Source: Actinomycetota bacterium
GTDB taxonomy: Bacteria; Actinomycetota; UBA4738; G016210805
Reading direction: 5' to 3'
NCBI GenBank assembly: GCA_016210805.1
Contig: JACQTL010000180.1
Coordinates: forward strand, 1 to 6,436
Length of the DNA stretch: 6,436 nucleotides
This document shows positions 6,093 to 6,436 of the stretch, piece after piece. Position numbers and translations under genes: made by a program. The notes under the pieces are model-generated. The model did not search any database. It was not told where the DNA came from and saw only the letters and a list, made by a program, of their open reading frames with translations. Within the stretch, counting starts at the first letter, position 1, and every line of letters begins with the position of its first letter.

Positions 6093-6436
6093 ATGGCGCG
6101 CGCCGCCCGCCGCTCCGAGCAGAGGAAAGGGGCTTCCATCTCAGATCTAGAGGTCGGAGCGGTCGTGGAGGGGACCGTCCAGCGCATCACCCCCTACGGG
6201 GCCTTCCTCCAGCTCCCGGACGGCAGGATCGGACTGGTCCACATCTCCGAGATCGACCGCTACTACGTCAAGGACGTACGCGAGCACCTCCGCGAGAACG
6301 ACGTCGTGCAGGCCAAGGTGGTCTCCATCAAGGCCGACGGCAAGATCGACCTCTCGATCAAGGCCCTCCAGGACCCGCAGCCCAGGCTGGACCGCCGACG
6401 GGGCCGGGACCCCGAGTTCGAGCAGAAGCTGAAGCG
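6093..6436 (+). CDS. S1-domain RNA-binding protein, YabR/CvfD-like (5' part; runs off the right edge)
   Basis: The translation contains a complete S1 (OB-fold) domain from about residue 20 to 90. Its landmarks are VGAVVEGTVQRITPYGAFLQ, then GRIGLVHISEID, YYVKDVREHLRENDVVQAKV and GKIDLSIKAL. The order GxV, GAFV, GLVHISE, VG/NDxVxxKV, DxxGKIxLSIK is the standard S1 signature. The tail DPEFEQKLK resembles the FExxL segment after the S1 domain in YabR-type proteins. These small proteins bind RNA or ribosomes in the cytoplasm and affect translation or RNA turnover. The annotated start is the only ATG in frame after the stop at 6066-6068. It gives a basic 15-residue extension (MARAARRSEQRKGAS) and has no Shine-Dalgarno. 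The codons just before the domain (6126-6149) use A/T at the third position far more than the rest of the gene, and a good Shine-Dalgarno lies there, so the true start may be the ATC at 6138 (see findings). The domain call is firm; the start is not. Confidence 0.88.
   Translation, partial: MARAARRSEQRKGASISDLEVGAVVEGTVQRITPYGAFLQLPDGRIGLVHISEIDRYYVKDVREHLRENDVVQAKVVSIKADGKIDLSIKALQDPQPRLDRRRGRDPEFEQKLK
6124..6132 (+). promoter_or_regulatory. Shine-Dalgarno-like GGAAAGGGG ahead of an ATC codon
   Basis: GAAAGGGG can pair with the 3' end of high-GC Gram-positive 16S rRNA (complement GAAAGGAGG), with one G-U wobble. It ends five bases before ATC at 6138, the normal distance for initiation. No ATG, GTG or TTG lies at the right distance in the frame of the S1 protein. 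The match may be accidental if translation begins at 6093. Confidence 0.4.

Noticed and set aside
5963..6190. Minus-strand open frame of 75 codons over the intergenic region and the S1 gene start
   Set aside because: It overlaps the promoter and coding start of the S1 gene, and its product has no recognisable feature.

Overview
The window is very GC-rich (roughly 70% by eye), has strong G/C preference at third codon positions, and is packed with short overlaps between genes. It carries an actinobacterial-style lipoprotein and secreted proteins. The most likely source is a high-GC Actinomycetota or a related high-GC lineage, possibly known only from metagenomes. There is no rRNA or other taxonomic marker, so this assignment is an inference.

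Layout: six genes are supported. Five are on the minus strand and read leftward from about 5916 to 1. One is on the plus strand and runs off the right edge.

Left block (3350 to 1, minus): a nucleotide-sugar cassette. It encodes a DegT/DnrJ/EryC1-type PLP aminotransferase (2163-3350), a membrane-anchored FlaA1/WbpM/PglF-type UDP-N-acetylhexosamine 4,6-dehydratase (210-2162), and the first 66 residues of an NAD-dependent SDR sugar epimerase/dehydratase (1-198). The dehydratase and aminotransferase are the textbook pair for making a UDP-4-amino-4,6-dideoxy-N-acetylhexosamine, a building block of surface polysaccharides or glycoproteins. The first two genes abut exactly (TAG then ATG).

Middle block (5916 to 3459, minus): a tight three-gene operon of exported proteins. 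It encodes a HEAT-repeat-like lipoprotein (213 aa), a secreted zinc metalloprotease with a metzincin-like HExxHxxGxxD motif and Met-turn (356 aa), and an unrecognised secreted protein with four cysteines (250 aa). Both junctions are 4-base stop/start overlaps (GTGA and ATGA), which indicates translational coupling and suggests joint work outside the membrane. This is the best candidate for something undescribed. A 108-base gap with a GC-rich hairpin separates it from the sugar cassette.

Right end (plus): a divergent 176-base intergenic region carries a convincing extended -10 promoter. It leads into a partial S1-domain RNA-binding protein resembling the YabR/CvfD group. The start of that gene is ambiguous: the only in-frame ATG lacks a Shine-Dalgarno sequence, while a strong Shine-Dalgarno sits just before an ATC codon where family members normally begin.

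No tRNA, rRNA, CRISPR array, insertion sequence or phage gene was seen.
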